Assembly (NCBI GenBank): GCA_902785925.1
Contig: CADAAI010000015.1
Coordinates: 19,658-83,657, forward strand
Length of the DNA stretch: 64,000 bases
Source of the DNA: an uncultured Bacteroidales bacterium
Lineage (GTDB): Bacteria; Bacteroidota; Bacteroidia; Bacteroidales; Muribaculaceae
Direction: 5' to 3'
Part shown: piece after piece, positions 42,428 through 50,929 of the stretch
Numbering within the stretch: position 1 is the stretch's first letter
How the letters are laid out: every line of letters begins with the position of its first letter
Notes under the pieces: generated by a model
Told to the model about the DNA's origin: nothing
Databases searched by the model: none
Seen by the model: only the letters and a program-made list of their open reading frames with translations
Position numbers and translations under genes: made by a program

Positions 42428-42457
42428 TTGATATTTAGGAAATGACAATTATATTTG
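42428..42457 (+). promoter_or_regulatory. Promoter of the candidate structured RNA
   Basis: TTG (42428-42430), 19 bases, then TATATTTG (42450-42457), a full match to the Bacteroidetes pattern. Transcription should start near 42462. Confidence 0.65.
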
Positions 42458-42461
42458 CAAT

Positions 42462-42668
42462 GAAAATAGTTCAACCCGAATCGGTCTTTAGGATTTATGT
42501 TAGAACAGAATTTATTTTTAGCAGGTTGTAAAGATGTTGTTGAAGGCATAGCGGGCTATGGTGAAACAAAATCTGCAACAAAATGCAAAAATAAAGCTGT
42601 TATGGCATAAATAGACCTAAAAAAACAAACATTCGTCGGCCTAATGACCGATTTGGGTTCAACCCACG
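42462..42668 (+). ncRNA. Candidate structured noncoding RNA (rod-like, about 200 nt)
   Basis: Starting at the predicted promoter, the block GTTCAACCCGAATCGGTC (42469-42486) pairs with the inverted block at 42646-42663 at 17 of 18 positions (one G-T included). Next, TTTAGG pairs with CCTAAA (near 42616), ATTTATG with CATAAAT (42606-42612), AACAG with CTGTT, and TTTATTTTT with AAAAATAAA. An apical hairpin CATAG-CGGG-CTATG follows. Together these give a long rod with one large asymmetric bulge, like 6S-type RNAs, although no family was identified. It could also be the leader of the gene at 42732. Confidence 0.55.
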
Positions 42669-42676
42669 TGAAAACT

Positions 42677-42699
42677 GTTCCCAAAGTTAACTTGGGAAC
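42677..42699 (+). other. 8-bp palindrome downstream of the RNA candidate
   Basis: GTTCCCAA (42677-42684) is inverted as TTGGGAAC (42692-42699) around 7 bases. No U-tract follows. TGGGTTCAACCCA, a smaller palindrome, lies at 42654-42666. They may mark the 3' end of the RNA or an operator for 42732. Confidence 0.4.
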
Positions 42700-42731
42700 C
42701 AATTATACAATTTAATATTGACCACAATATT

Positions 42732-43178
42732 ATGAAGTTTAAGCGCTCAATATTATCATTACTCATAGCTCTGGCAGCAACGCTGGCTGGCAATGCCCAG
42801 TTGCGTGATGTAACGACTGTCAATCCGTTGTCGCCCAACAAGAGCGGATACAACATGGTAGTGTATGAGTATGAGAGCGTCGACATCAGGCCCCAGTTCC
42901 CGGGAGGTGAACGCAGCATGATCAACTTCATTAACGAGACTCGCGAATATCCCTACAACGCTTACCGACTTCACATTCAGGGACGCGTGTTATGCAGTTT
43001 CGTGGTGGGAACCGACGGCAAACTTTTCAACATCCAGGTGATACGCAGCTCGGGCGACGAGACCCTCGACCGTGAGGCGATGCGCGTGATCAGTCGCATG
43101 CCACGCTGGAGTGTTGGCAAGATTCAAAATAACAAGGTCAACGTCCGTTGCGTCCTCCCCATCGCCTTCCGCCTGTAA
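42732..43178 (+). CDS. Short TonB-like exported protein
   Basis: The 148-residue product has a signal peptide (about 1-22, ending GNAQ) and a TonB C-terminal-type domain (about 55-145): PQFPGGERSMINFINETREY, GRVLCSFVVGTDGK, RVISRMPRWSVGK and a closing RCVLPIAFRL. It is related to the protein at 39535-40026 but has no basic linker. Classic TonB has an N-terminal membrane anchor; here the hydrophobic start ends in a signal-peptidase-like site, so it may be a free periplasmic protein. The gene begins about 64 bases after the structured-RNA candidate. Confidence 0.75.
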   Translation: MKFKRSILSLLIALAATLAGNAQLRDVTTVNPLSPNKSGYNMVVYEYESVDIRPQFPGGERSMINFINETREYPYNAYRLHIQGRVLCSFVVGTDGKLFNIQVIRSSGDETLDREAMRVISRMPRWSVGKIQNNKVNVRCVLPIAFRL

Positions 43179-43197
43179 CAATCAGCACTTCCATTTA

Positions 43198-43337
43198 GTC
43201 GGACTTGGTCGGACAGAGTCGGACTGGGTCGGACAGGGTCTGACAAAGTCGGACAGAGTCGGACAGAGTCGGACAGGGTCTGACAAAGTCGGACAGAGTC
43301 GGACAGAGTCGGACAGAGTCGGACAGAGTCGGACGAA
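43198..43337. repeat. Minisatellite of about 13 units, exact period 10 bp
   Basis: The unit is GTCGGACAGA with variants such as GTCTGACAAA and GTCGGACTGG. Thirteen 10-base units plus a partial one lie end to end directly after the TonB-like gene. A super-pattern of units (AGAG, AGGG, tgacAAAG, AGAG) recurs, which indicates stepwise multiplication. Translation across it gives an artificial repeat peptide, so I do not call a gene. Confidence 0.93.
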
Positions 43338-43534
43338 TCGCGAATTTCACCTCTTAACTCTCCTCACTCCTCACTCACCACTCCCCGCGCCCTACTTCCC
43401 TCTCACTCTTCCCTATTAACTCTCACCTCCTCCCTAAAAATGCATTATGCATTAAATTAACCTTGTTAATAACTTTTAAACTTTCACAGCCAAAAATTCC
43501 CCTAATTTCTTGACTGTTTAATAAAAAAAGTATT
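43338..43534 (+). other. C/T-rich then A/T-rich intergenic stretch
   Basis: After the minisatellite comes a C/T-rich run (CTCTTAACTCTCCTCACTCC and similar), an ATGCAT-type repeat at 43439-43456 and A/T-rich sequence leading to the promoter at 43535. I see no gene in it. Confidence 0.4.
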
Positions 43535-43542
43535 TACCTTTG
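43535..43542 (+). promoter_or_regulatory. Promoter -7 element of the large surface protein gene
   Basis: TACCTTTG fits TAnnTTTG; TTG at 43510-43512 is 22 bases upstream. The leader to 43697 is about 150 bases and contains a terminator-like hairpin. Confidence 0.55.
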
Positions 43543-43588
43543 CACAAAATTTTTGAGGCAAATGCATTCAAAAGGTAAAACCAAACTT

Positions 43589-43634
43589 AAATTCCTGTGT
43601 ACAGATTTCTGCACACAAGGAATTTTTTGTTTTT
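43589..43634 (+). terminator. Terminator-like hairpin inside the leader (possible attenuator)
   Basis: AAATTCCTGTGT (43589-43600) pairs with ACACAAGGAATTT (43613-43625) with one bulge, followed by TTTTTTGTTTTT. It lies between the promoter at 43535 and the gene at 43697, so transcription would be expected to stop early unless something prevents it. Confidence 0.6.
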
Positions 43635-43696
43635 ATATCTACAACAAGAAATTTTGAGTTAAACAATAATTAATCATTTCATTTTTTAAAATTTTC

Positions 43697-46600
43697 ATGC
43701 GTATGAAAAAATTACTAACATTTTTAACGCTGCTCACGCTGTTTTTCACAACAGGTTGGGCAGCAGAGACAGTGTATTATAAATTAGACGGCACCATTAC
43801 TGGTGGCACTAATGGGTATGCTACAGAATCAGACATTACTCAAAATGACATGTCTTGGAAAGTCACGGGAAATACCACAATAAACCCATGGCGTATAGGT
43901 GGCAATAAAATTAGTCAAGTAGACCGACCTATTTACTCAACCACACAAATGGGTAATGCCATTTCAAAAGTAACTGTGCAATTAGGAACAATCGGAATAA
44001 CTCTTGTACATGTTCAACTAATTGTTGCTAGTGATGCTAATTTTAACAACAAAATTCAAACGCAGAGCAAAACTGCTAACGCTAATAGCACCATTGAATT
44101 CACACCAGCAGAAGGAGAGTGGCCAAGCGGAGCATACTACAAACTCAACTTCATGGTTACTAACACTTCAGGCTCCAATACATATTTGCAATTTATAGCA
44201 GCAAATTTCTACAAGAATGAAGCAAGCGTTGTAAATGCTCCCACATTCTCACCTGCTGAAGGCAATTATGATGAACCGCAGAATGTGACTATCAGCACTA
44301 CTACTGATGGTGCAACTATCTATTACACTACTGATGGAAACGATCCAACAACAAGTTCTAGCGTTTACAGCAGTCCAATAGCTGTAAGTACAACTACCAC
44401 TATTAAGGCTATAGCTGTTAAGAGTGGCATGACTAACAGTGCTGTTGCAAGTGCTACTTACACATTCCCAAACACTGTGCCCATTCCATATGAGGAAGCA
44501 TTTGCTGGAACCTTTGGCGATTTCTACAAAAAAGATGTCACTGGAACAAACATTTGGACAAAAAATTCTGGTTACGCCAAAGCTTCTGGATATAGCGGCG
44601 GAGCCACTGCCGCTGAAGGTTGGTTAATTTCACCTTATATCGACTTAACTGGCGCTACTAATCCAGAGCTCTCATTCTCTCATGCTGGAAACTATTTCAA
44701 TGGCACTGCCAATATGCAGTCAGATGTGGCAGTAAAGGTAAAGAAGCAAGGTGATGCCACTTGGTCTGATTTGAATGTTAACACTTGGCCTGATGGAGCA
44801 AGTTGGGATTTTGTTGACAACACAACCTCATTAGCAGATTATGCTGGAGAAACTATTCAGATAGCTTTCGTTTACACATCAACCACAAGCCGTGCAGGAA
44901 CTTGGGAAATCAAGAATTTCAAGGTTAAGAATGTTGATGCTTCAGCACCAACATACTATCTTGTTGGTTCGTTCAATACCTGGCAAGCAAGTGACGACTA
45001 CAAGTTTGAAGAAAGCAATGGTACTTATTTCCTCAATAATGTAAACTTCCCTGACGCCAACACTACATTCAAGATTATAAAGGTTCAGAATGGAACCACA
45101 TGGTATGGTGGCACAGGTGATGTTGTTTATAACATTCATCACAGACACCACACTAACCTTCCGATGAATGGAAGCCAGAATTACACAATTCAAAGTGCAG
45201 GTGTCACCAGTTTCTCGTTTACATTGGATAATAACACCCCAACTAATCTCAATGTCAACAGGACAGCATCACTTGCCATCAAGGGTGACTTCACAAACAA
45301 TTGGACAGAGGTTCCGATGACTGCTTCTGCAAATGGTTGGACCACAACCCAAACTGTTGCTGTTGACAACAAGTTCGGATTCATGGATGAGTTCGGTCAG
45401 TATATTGGTATATTATGGACAGTTGGCACAGAACATCTGGGAACCGATATCCCAATGACAACTGAAAACAACAATGAACAGAATGGCGACTACAAGATGG
45501 GAATTGCTGGAACTTATCAGTTCACTGCCAACAACGACCTTACGACTCTCGTCATTACCGCTGTTACAGGTGACACCTATACTCTTGTTGAAAGCGCAGA
45601 TGACCTTGTTGCTGGTGCTCAGTATGTTATTATGAGTAAAGGCTTGCCTACACAAGGAGCTGCTTACGCAATGGCTGGACAAAGAAACAATAACCGCGGA
45701 CAGACAGCAGATCCTATAGTTATCAACTCTGACAAACAAATTATTATCAATGGTCAACTTGATGCGGCAGGAAACCCTGTTCAGGTTATCACCCTTGAAG
45801 GTCAAACAGACGCTTGGTATTTCAATGTAGGCAATGGCTATCTTTATGCATCAGGTTCAGGTGATAACAACCAATTAAAAACTGAAGCTGAAATAGATGA
45901 GGACAACAACGCTAAAGCCACAATCGTAATTGATGCTGATGCTAAGTCTGCAGCTATTACTTTCCAAGGCACTAGCACAAATAAATACCTAAGACATAAC
46001 GCTAGCAATAAACTTTTTGCTTGTTATGGAAGTGCAGGTAGCCAGCAACCCGTTTTCCTGTTCAAGAAGGGTGCTTCTGTAACTCCTCCAAGTGACCAGG
46101 TAGCTACTCCATCTATCAATCCTGGTTCATCTGATTCTTCAAATCCATATACAGTATATGGAGGCAAGCAAGAGATCACTATCAACTGTGCTACCAGTGG
46201 AGCCACCATCTATTACACTACCGATGGCACTACTCCAACCACCAGTTCAAATCAGTATAGCGAGCCATTCGACTTGACAAGCACTGGCGGTAACGTGACC
46301 GTTAAGGCTATCGCTGTTAAGGATGGTCTGGACGACAGTGAGATTGCAACATCTTATTACCTATTCACCAATCCTAATCCACCAACATTCAATCCAGCAT
46401 CTGGCACTGTTCACAATGATGCATTCAATGTAACTATCAGCAGCGAGTATGATGATGCTGAAATCTACTACATGTTAGACCCAGCAAGCGCTCCAACAGC
46501 TGCTCAAATGTCAACCAACGGCACCCTCTATGAGAACCCTGTAAATGTCAGTGGAGAAGATTCTCACACCATTTACGCTATGGTTGTAAGAAATGGCATC

Positions 46601-48175
46601 AAGAGCTCTGTTGTAAATGCCACTTACACAATCACATCAGGCGGACAACCTTCAGGCGACGGCGATTATGTAAAGGTTACTAATGCAGCTGACCTCACCG
46701 ATGGTGAATACCTCATTGTTTATGAAATGGAGGGAACTCCAATCGAAAATGGTATTGTCTTTGATGGCAGCCTGACAAATCTTGACACGAAACCCAATTC
46801 TATAAGTGAGGTAGTTGCAATTAATAATTTCACCATCGCTTCTAGTACTGAAGTTGATGCCGCAATATTTACTATAACAAGTTCAGATAATGGTTATAGT
46901 ATTAAGAGCGCAAGCGACAAATATATTGGTGGCACAAGCGGTTCAAATACCATGACAAGCAGCGATGATGTTATATATAATAGTATTTCATTCGATGAGA
47001 ATGGCAATGCTGACATCATCAGCAACACATCACATTTGCGTTACAACACTAGCGACACTCGTTTCCGCTACTTCAAGTCAAGTTCTTATGCAAGCCAGCA
47101 GCCAATTGCTCTCTACAAGAAAGTTGAAAACCCAGCAATTCCTGAGGTAACTCTAGCCGAGCTTTGCGCGACTGGTGTGAAAGACAAAGATTATATTATT
47201 GCCGACAAGTTGCAAGCTGTTTATGCCTATACCAAAGGCGGCAACAGTCTCTTATGGTGCAAGGACCTGGGCAATCAATCAATCTACCCAACCACAATTC
47301 ACAGTGGGCAGCAAATCGACTTTATGCGCAACCAAGCTATCAACTGGGACGAGGAACACCAGGTGCATAATGGTCAGCAGGGCGAATGGGACCAGAGCAA
47401 CTGGATAGTACTTCAGTTTACAAATCCTACTGGACCCAATAATATTGACCAAATGCTACAAGATGCTCAAGACAAGTTCATCAAGCCTGGCACTATCAAA
47501 GGCAAACTCGTTGATGATGAGAACTACATCTTAAAGATGGACTTGGACATGATAGAAACCTTGACACCTGCTGATGATGGTTACTCAGAAGTTCCATACA
47601 TTGAGAACGTCTATTGTCCAGCGAACTTCCTGCCCGACAACCTCAACATCCATGGCGGAATTGAGAATGGTGACGGTGCTGAAACCAGCACTCAGAACTA
47701 CTTCTTCATGAATCCTAAGGTTCAGGAGGTATGTTACATTACCTACGCTCAATGGAACGAGGCATATAGATGCTTCACAGTTCCTTCAACCAGTGGCATT
47801 CCTGGCGCATTCCAAGTAGGATGGGTGTATCAAGACAATCCTCTTGGACTGGAAGATAATGGTAAAATTTATAAGTTCCATGCAGTAGTACATCGTGTTG
47901 GCAAGCAAGGATATGGACCTAATAATCCTATCACCACAAAAGATGGAATGCCGCCAATCTATGAAAATATCACAGTCCTTCCTGTGGACCTCGATCCTGT
48001 AACCAGTGTTATCACCGCCATCAACACAGTTGAGACTGGTAACGGTGAGGTTAAGAGCGTTAAGTACGTTAATGTAGCAGGTATCATGAGTGACACTCCA
48101 TTCCAGGGCGTTAACATCGTGGTTACCGAGTACACTGACGGCTCTCGTACCACCAGCAAGATGCTCAAGAAGTAA
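43697..48175 (+). CDS. Large multidomain secreted surface protein (chitobiase/beta-hexosaminidase C-terminal-type repeats)
   Basis: The 1,492-residue protein has a signal peptide (about 1-23, ending GWAAE). Visible domains, in order, are an N-terminal beta domain (to about 180), a CHB_HEX-like Ig repeat (about 185-255, ATIYYTTDGNDPTTSSSVYS), a choice-of-anchor/jelly-roll-like region (about 270-410, GWLISPYIDLTGATNPELSF), a starch-binding-like module (YYLVGSFNTWQASDDYKF), a beta-helix-like region, two more CHB_HEX-type repeats (about 805-980) and a C-terminal tail with NVAGIMSDTPFQGVNIVVTE. The tail resembles those of type IX-exported proteins. No enzyme active site was found; adhesion or glycan binding is plausible. 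An ATG two codons in (43703) may be the true start. Confidence 0.7.
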   Translation: MRMKKLLTFLTLLTLFFTTGWAAETVYYKLDGTITGGTNGYATESDITQNDMSWKVTGNTTINPWRIGGNKISQVDRPIYSTTQMGNAISKVTVQLGTIGITLVHVQLIVASDANFNNKIQTQSKTANANSTIEFTPAEGEWPSGAYYKLNFMVTNTSGSNTYLQFIAANFYKNEASVVNAPTFSPAEGNYDEPQNVTISTTTDGATIYYTTDGNDPTTSSSVYSSPIAVSTTTTIKAIAVKSGMTNSAVASATYTFPNTVPIPYEEAFAGTFGDFYKKDVTGTNIWTKNSGYAKASGYSGGATAAEGWLISPYIDLTGATNPELSFSHAGNYFNGTANMQSDVAVKVKKQGDATWSDLNVNTWPDGASWDFVDNTTSLADYAGETIQIAFVYTSTTSRAGTWEIKNFKVKNVDASAPTYYLVGSFNTWQASDDYKFEESNGTYFLNNVNFPDANTTFKIIKVQNGTTWYGGTGDVVYNIHHRHHTNLPMNGSQNYTIQSAGVTSFSFTLDNNTPTNLNVNRTASLAIKGDFTNNWTEVPMTASANGWTTTQTVAVDNKFGFMDEFGQYIGILWTVGTEHLGTDIPMTTENNNEQNGDYKMGIAGTYQFTANNDLTTLVITAVTGDTYTLVESADDLVAGAQYVIMSKGLPTQGAAYAMAGQRNNNRGQTADPIVINSDKQIIINGQLDAAGNPVQVITLEGQTDAWYFNVGNGYLYASGSGDNNQLKTEAEIDEDNNAKATIVIDADAKSAAITFQGTSTNKYLRHNASNKLFACYGSAGSQQPVFLFKKGASVTPPSDQVATPSINPGSSDSSNPYTVYGGKQEITINCATSGATIYYTTDGTTPTTSSNQYSEPFDLTSTGGNVTVKAIAVKDGLDDSEIATSYYLFTNPNPPTFNPASGTVHNDAFNVTISSEYDDAEIYYMLDPASAPTAAQMSTNGTLYENPVNVSGEDSHTIYAMVVRNGIKSSVVNATYTITSGGQPSGDGDYVKVTNAADLTDGEYLIVYEMEGTPIENGIVFDGSLTNLDTKPNSISEVVAINNFTIASSTEVDAAIFTITSSDNGYSIKSASDKYIGGTSGSNTMTSSDDVIYNSISFDENGNADIISNTSHLRYNTSDTRFRYFKSSSYASQQPIALYKKVENPAIPEVTLAELCATGVKDKDYIIADKLQAVYAYTKGGNSLLWCKDLGNQSIYPTTIHSGQQIDFMRNQAINWDEEHQVHNGQQGEWDQSNWIVLQFTNPTGPNNIDQMLQDAQDKFIKPGTIKGKLVDDENYILKMDLDMIETLTPADDGYSEVPYIENVYCPANFLPDNLNIHGGIENGDGAETSTQNYFFMNPKVQEVCYITYAQWNEAYRCFTVPSTSGIPGAFQVGWVYQDNPLGLEDNGKIYKFHAVVHRVGKQGYGPNNPITTKDGMPPIYENITVLPVDLDPVTSVITAINTVETGNGEVKSVKYVNVAGIMSDTPFQGVNIVVTEYTDGSRTTSKMLKK

Positions 48176-48217
48176 TTAGTTTTAGATTTTAAAACTCCCT
48201 AATATAAAAAGGTGCCT

Positions 48218-48247
48218 GCCCGCACAAGCGTGGCGGGCATCTTTTTT
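48218..48247 (+). terminator. Terminator of the large surface protein gene
   Basis: GCCCGC (48218-48223) pairs with GCGGGC (48233-48238), extended by AC/GT with one bulge, followed by ATCTTTTTT. Confidence 0.75.
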
Positions 48248-48262
48248 GCGCCTTTGCCACTA

Positions 48263-49788
48263 ATTTTACGCCGCGCGTGCGGCGCAATACTTGACCACTA
48301 CCCCTCCTCCTTTCTTCTCTACCTTGCCTATACCACAGTGCAGCTTTTGAACGCCACGCTTGTGGCGCAACACTTGACCACTACCCCTCATCATTTTTCT
48401 CTTTTCTACCTCGACGATACCCCGTGCTGCTCTTGAATCATGCGCTTGCGGCTCAATACTTGACCACTACCCTTCCTCATTTCTTCTCTACATTGCCGAT
48501 ACCACAGTGCTGCTCTTGAATCATGCGCTTGCGGCGCAATACTTGACCACTACCCCTCATCATTTTTCTCTTCCTTGCCGATACCATAGTGCTGCTCTTG
48601 AACGCCGCGCTTGCGGCACAATACTTGACCACTACCCCTCCTCCTTTCTTCTCTTTTCTACCTTGACGATACCACAGTGCTGCTCTTGAACGCCACGCTT
48701 GTGGCGCAATACTTGACCACTACCAGGCTTCTTCTCTCGCAACTTACCGCTCGACTGCATCTTTTACACCGCGCTTGCGGCTCAATACTTGACCACTACC
48801 AAGCTTCTTCTCTCGCAACTTGCCACTCGACTGCATCTTTTACACCGCGCGTGCGACGCAATACTCGACCACTACCCATCATCATTTTTCTCTTTTCTAC
48901 CATGACGATCCCCCGTGCTGCTCTTGAACGCCACACTTGAGGCGCAATACTTGACCACTACCAGGCTTCTTCTCTCGCAACTTGCCACTCGACTGCAACT
49001 TTTACGCCGCGCGTGCGACGCAATACTCGACCACTACCCCTCCTCCTTTCTTCTCTACCTTGCCTATTCCACAGTGCAGCTTTTCAACGCCACGCTTGTG
49101 ACGCAACACTTGACCACTACCAGGCTTCTTCTCTCGCAACTTGCCACTCGACTGCATCTTTTACACCGCGCTTGCGGAGCAATACTTGACCGCTACACAT
49201 TCACATTTCTTTTCTTCTCTTCTCTACCTTGCCTATACCACAGTGCAGCTTTTGAACGCCACGCTTGTGACGCAACACTTGACCACTACCAAGCTTCTTC
49301 TCTCGTAACTTGCCACTCGACTGCATCTTTTACACCGCGCTTGCGGAGCAATACTTGACCGCTACCCATTCACTTTTCTTTTCTTCTCTACATTGCCGAT
49401 ACCCCGTGCTGCTTTTGAACGCCACGCTTGTGGCGCAACACTTGACCACTACCCCTCATCATTTTTCTCTTTTCCACCTTGACGATACCCCGTGCTGCTC
49501 TTGAATCATGCGCTTGCGGCTCAATACTTGACCACTACCCTTCCTCATTTCTTCTCTACCTTGCCTATACCACAGTGCTGCTCTTGAACGCCAAGCTTGT
49601 GGCGCAATACTTGACCACTACCCCTCCTCCTTTCTTCTCTACCTTGCCTATACCATAGTGCAGCTTTTGAACGCCGCGCTTGCGACGCAATACTCGACCA
49701 CTACCCCTCCTCCTTTCTTCTCTACCTTGCCTATTCCACAGTGCAGCTCTTGAACGCCACGCTTGTGGCGCAATACTTGACCACTACC
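48263..49788. repeat. Left REP-like array: 19 palindromic units
   Basis: Nineteen units of about 35 bases, all in one orientation and spaced 50-110 bases apart, lie here. The core is a short hairpin such as GCCAC-GCTT-GTGGC or GCCGC-GCTT-GCGGC, then GCAATACTTGACCACTACC. The last bases (TTGACCACTACC) end at 48302, 48385, 48471, 48554, 48635, 48724, 48800, 48875, 48962, 49037, 49121, 49197, 49290, 49355, 49453, 49539, 49622, 49705 and 49788. Between units are C/T-rich spacers of three recurring types. Read on the minus strand, each unit starts GGTAGTGG, with GTAG ahead of the hairpin as in enterobacterial REPs. I see no genes in it; open frames across it are repeat artefacts. Confidence 0.9.
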
Positions 49789-49844
49789 CATTTACTCTCC
49801 ACTCTCTCCTATTTTTACGTGGCTATGACGTGGTTAATGTGTTG

Positions 49845-49860
49845 CGAGGCAAGCGCCTCG
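49845..49860 (+). other. Hairpin with the REP loop, just upstream of the RAYT gene
   Basis: CGAGGC-AAGC-GCCTCG is a perfect 6-bp hairpin with loop AAGC. The array units, read on the minus strand, have the same AAGC loop (GCCAC-AAGC-GTGGC), so this is a REP-like hairpin in the opposite orientation, 53 bases before the transposase start. Confidence 0.5.
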
Positions 49861-49913
49861 TTCTATTTAAGCCGCTTTCTAGAGACTAAAAATGCTCTCT
49901 TCATTTGCTCAAA

Positions 49914-50909
49914 ATGCAAAAAACTGCTATTTTTGCACTTATGGATGACAATCGCAATGTGCAACGACAACAGTGGTGGCAGCGAAATGCTGGAAAATAC
50001 CAAAAGAAACCCTCGATGACTCGCCGCATGGCAGGCCATGACTATTATGGGCGGTGCATCTACATGATAACGATTGTTGTTGCTGACCGACGCAACCTAC
50101 TGGGCACGCTCTGCGGTCCTGATGAGAGCCATGTGGCATGGGTTAAGGCATCTCCATTAGGTGATGCCGTGAAACGCTATTGGCACGAGATTCCATCGCA
50201 TCATCCTCATGTGAAAGTGCTTAGAAGCCAGCTTATGCCTGATCATTTCCATGGCATCCTTTTTGTAACCGAGAAGACTAGCGTGCATCTTGGCACCATC
50301 ATTAACAGCTTCAAGAAGGCGTGCAGTTTCGCTGCCCGTGAGATGAATATTTCTCAGCCATTATGGGAGAGCGAATACCATGACCGCATCTTGAAAAGCG
50401 AAAACCAACTTGACCGCATGATAGACTATATAGTTGACAACCCACGCCGATTGTGGATAAAGAGGGATAATAACGATTTCTTTAAAGTGAGAAAGATGGT
50501 GGAGACTGGTGGACATCAAGTGGAAGCTCTAGGCAACATCTTTTTGCTCGACTACCCTCTGAAAGCTGCTGTGCAATGCTCACGCAAATTGAGCGAAGAG
50601 CAAATTCAGGAGCGAGTGGAGCATTTCCTGATGCTGGCACGGCACGGCGTGGTGCTAGTATCGCCAGCCATAAGCCCTGGCGAAAAGATGGTGATGAAAG
50701 CGGCCCAAGCTGCTCACTACAAGGTGATAAAGATTGTGGACAACGGCTTTACACCGCTGTCTAAACCCTCTGGTGAAGATTTTGACGCCTGTGCTCGTGG
50801 CGACTTGCTGCTGATCTCTCCTTTTAAGCACCAGAACCATCGCACGGGCCTCACAGAACAGATATGCTACCATCTTAATGCCCTTGCTGTCGCTATAGCC
50901 TCCTCCTAG
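49914..50909 (+). CDS. REP-associated tyrosine transposase (RAYT) with fused C-terminal domain
   Basis: RAYTs are Y1 HUH single-strand endonucleases related to IS200/IS605 transposases; they cut at REP sequences. From the ATG at 49914 the product has 331 residues. The N-terminal half carries YYGRCIYMITIVVADRR (44-60), the HUH motif MPDHFHGILFV (His111, His113) and the Tyr motif MIDYIVDNPRR (Tyr172), all intact. The remaining 110 or so residues (VVLVSPAISPGEKMVMKAAQ; DNGFTP.SKPSGEDFDACAR; DLLLISP) look like an alpha/beta nucleotide-binding (SLOG/DprA-like) domain not usual in RAYTs. It sits inside the REP-like array, 19 units before and 6 after. An ATG at 49941 is also possible. Confidence 0.85.
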   Translation: MQKTAIFALMDDNRNVQRQQWWQRNAGKYQKKPSMTRRMAGHDYYGRCIYMITIVVADRRNLLGTLCGPDESHVAWVKASPLGDAVKRYWHEIPSHHPHVKVLRSQLMPDHFHGILFVTEKTSVHLGTIINSFKKACSFAAREMNISQPLWESEYHDRILKSENQLDRMIDYIVDNPRRLWIKRDNNDFFKVRKMVETGGHQVEALGNIFLLDYPLKAAVQCSRKLSEEQIQERVEHFLMLARHGVVLVSPAISPGEKMVMKAAQAAHYKVIKIVDNGFTPLSKPSGEDFDACARGDLLLISPFKHQNHRTGLTEQICYHLNALAVAIASS

Positions 50910-50929
50910 CAAATGAGATGCAAATCGCT

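Noticed and set aside
43111..43419. Open frame over the 10-bp minisatellite
   Set aside because: It encodes only the repeat pattern (SDRVGQSRTE) joined to the end of the TonB-like gene in another frame.
48677..49504. Open frames of 60-147 codons across the REP array (peptides such as LLLNATLVAQHLTTT)
   Set aside because: They arise from repeated units read in an open frame; the same peptide recurs because the DNA does. Gene starts, RBSs and family features are absent.
49914..50909. Full insertion sequence (IS200/IS605) at the RAYT gene
   Set aside because: No accessory TnpB gene and no defined element ends apart from the REP units; the RAYT reading is simpler.
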